Assembly (NCBI GenBank): GCA_910583745.1 | Contig: CAJTZC010000019.1 | Span: 1 to 24,057, forward strand | DNA length: 24,057 bases | Reading direction: 5' to 3' | Source of the DNA: an uncultured Bacilli bacterium | GTDB taxonomy: Bacteria; Bacillota_I; Bacilli_A; RF39; UBA660 | Shown here: one piece after another, positions 22,676 through 24,057 of the stretch | How positions within the stretch are numbered: the first letter of the stretch is position 1 | Layout: every line of letters starts with the position of its first letter | Position numbers and translations under genes: made by a program | The notes under the pieces: model-generated | Seen by the model: only the letters and a program-made list of their open reading frames with translations | Told to the model about the DNA's origin: nothing | The model's database searches: none

Positions 22676-24022
22676 CTAAATCTGCAGAAAATATGGATGA
22701 TCGATAGTACCATTTCCTTTGAATTTGTCTAAGTATTCTGCTTTGAGGTTGATAACTGGCGAAACGGCGACGACCATATCATCAACAAAACTACGCCACA
22801 AACTACCGTCCCGATAAATTAAAAAGGTATAAGCTCCATCATTAACATAATAAGGCGAGAACGACCAGTACAGTTGTTCTTTATGTAAGTAATACCTGGT
22901 ATTTGCTACATCATATTTTCCACTTCCTGCTGCGACGATTTCATCTGCTGTGATTAATCCTACCGGATAGGTCAACGCTCCGTTTCCCCCATTTTCCTTT
23001 TCTACTGTGAATTTATCATTCTCTTGTGGGCATGTGAGTTGAGGGATTGGGCTTTTTGCTTTCACTGCTGCTCCATTATATCCCGATAGGAACCTTCCTA
23101 ATGCACCATATCCTGTCATATTGTCTCCATACCCTAACTCTGTATCACGAGTCCATTTTGTTATGCTTTTTCCTGGGATACTTCTATCGTTACAGAAGAT
23201 GCGATCTGCCACATAATCCCCGTATCCTGTATCGACTATATTCTTCTTGTACCATTCATCGACTTTAATCTTTATTGTCGAGTTTGTTTCATTTCTTTGT
23301 GCTTGCTCTTTACTTGTACTACTTTCTCCCTGATTTCCTCCAAACATCCAACCCGCATATTTTGCATCAACATATGTTTCATTCCATGCTTGATTTTCTA
23401 AAGCAAATCCTCTCGTGTATGTATTATAGCCGGTTGGACCTGCCCCATCATATTGCATTCTCACTGTTCCATCTCCGTTGAAACGAATAATCCTCCACCA
23501 CATGTCTTGGTCACTTGCATCCTGCCCAAATTTTATATAGTTGTTTGAAACATTTCCTCTAAAATAATAACTTGTTCCGTAATCATCTTCCATACTAAAT
23601 AATCCATCTGCAGTTTCACCTGTTGTTGCTGAACTGCCAAAGCTTGGAACATTGGTCTTTTTTGGTACTGTATCGTAATACTCCTTCAAAGTCGGCATTT
23701 CTTTATCAAAGTATAGTGCACACTGATCGTTTTTTTGAATTTTTAGACTTATCTTTTTTGTTTCACTATCTTGAGACAAGACACCACTATTTTTACAGGT
23801 ACTTTTTTCTAGGTTTAGTACGTAACCCTCTTTAGGAAATGCTTTCGCATCACTTACGATGTAATTTCCATCATCACTTTGGACATACATTGCTAATTGT
23901 TCACGAGTAATTTCTTTTGGTTTAGTTTCTGGCTTTATATTTAAACTAAAACAGATACCAATTACTAAAACTAATGATACAAGACTTGAAATTAATAATC
24001 TATTCTTCTTAAATTTTTGCAT
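22676..24022 (-). CDS. Secreted or membrane-anchored protein, paralogue of the gene at 11850-13142
   Basis: The 448-aa protein has a basic start (MQKFKKNR), a hydrophobic signal/anchor (about 9-27) and an extracellular region. Residues about 40-108 repeat the paralogue pattern (QSDDGNY, FPKEGYVL, Cys, TKKIS, C.LYF). The middle holds NNYIKFGQD...WWRIIRFNGDGTVR. The C-terminus has LYWSFSPYY, a P.INLKAEY strand and GNGTIDHPYF. Outside the two ends the paralogues differ greatly, so the middle is the variable part. Function is unknown; a surface or adhesive role is plausible. The start codon is preceded by the same leader as its paralogue, cut by the window end. Confidence 0.85.
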   Translation of the reverse strand: MQKFKKNRLLISSLVSLVLVIGICFSLNIKPETKPKEITREQLAMYVQSDDGNYIVSDAKAFPKEGYVLNLEKSTCKNSGVLSQDSETKKISLKIQKNDQCALYFDKEMPTLKEYYDTVPKKTNVPSFGSSATTGETADGLFSMEDDYGTSYYFRGNVSNNYIKFGQDASDQDMWWRIIRFNGDGTVRMQYDGAGPTGYNTYTRGFALENQAWNETYVDAKYAGWMFGGNQGESSTSKEQAQRNETNSTIKIKVDEWYKKNIVDTGYGDYVADRIFCNDRSIPGKSITKWTRDTELGYGDNMTGYGALGRFLSGYNGAAVKAKSPIPQLTCPQENDKFTVEKENGGNGALTYPVGLITADEIVAAGSGKYDVANTRYYLHKEQLYWSFSPYYVNDGAYTFLIYRDGSLWRSFVDDMVVAVSPVINLKAEYLDKFKGNGTIDHPYFLQI

Positions 24023-24025
24023 GCA

Positions 24026-24057
24026 AAAAGGTCCCTCTTTCTATATATCCGGACCTT
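24026..24057 (-). promoter_or_regulatory. 5' UTR hairpin identical to 13146-13177 (cut by window end)
   Basis: All 32 bp match 13146-13177, with AAGGTCC (24051-24057, transcribed strand) able to pair with GGACCTT (24028-24034) next to the Shine-Dalgarno. Whether tandem repeats continue upstream lies outside the window. Confidence 0.7.

Overview
The window looks like a chromosome segment of an uncultured, low-GC Bacillota (Bacilli/Erysipelotrichia/Mollicutes-like or clostridial gut lineage). The evidence is MraZ boxes of the AAAGTGG type, a PASTA-tailed FtsI, RNase HIII, a CotJ operon, a T-box-controlled GluRS and short AT-rich intergenic regions. No species can be named from the sequence alone.

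Region 1 (about 1-7060) is an AT-rich, CpG-poor island. On the minus strand it carries, in transcription order, a large serine recombinase, a MobV (Pre/Mob) relaxase, a DUF3644-type HEPN protein and a clostridial-type glutamyl-tRNA synthetase with its own promoter and T-box leader. A MobV-like origin of transfer lies just downstream of the relaxase gene. A discrete 95-100 nt structured RNA sits between the HEPN gene and the gltX promoter. Similar dyad sequences at 367-390 and 6692-6715, in inverted orientation, may be the element ends. If so, the aminoacyl-tRNA synthetase is cargo of an integrative mobilizable element. An 88-codon orphan and the tRNA-Ile(GAT)/tRNA-Lys(CTT) pair follow.

Region 2 (7368-11800) is a CpG-rich core division cluster read right to left: mraZ, rsmH, ftsL, ftsI, and an unrecognised membrane protein where mraY is often found. 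It has a good promoter, three 10-bp-spaced MraZ boxes and a terminator.

Region 3 (11850-16171) holds a secreted protein of a paralogous family with an unusual repeat-bearing 5' UTR, a 571-aa protein of unknown function, and a CotJ operon in which CotJA-like and CotJB-like parts are fused, followed by the manganese catalase CotJC.

Region 4 (16307-18360, plus strand) holds a GNAT-like protein, RNase HIII and a small XRE regulator flanked by two perfect palindromes.

Region 5 (18365-24057, minus strand) holds holA, then comEA, a small TTG-initiated gene and comEC as a coupled competence operon. It ends with a second secreted paralogue that has the same leader as the one in Region 3. The window ends inside that leader.

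The most unusual items are the T-box/GluRS on an apparent mobile element beside a HEPN RNase and an unassigned small RNA, and the duplicated 5' UTR in which tandem AAGGUCC elements are complementary to sequence touching the Shine-Dalgarno.
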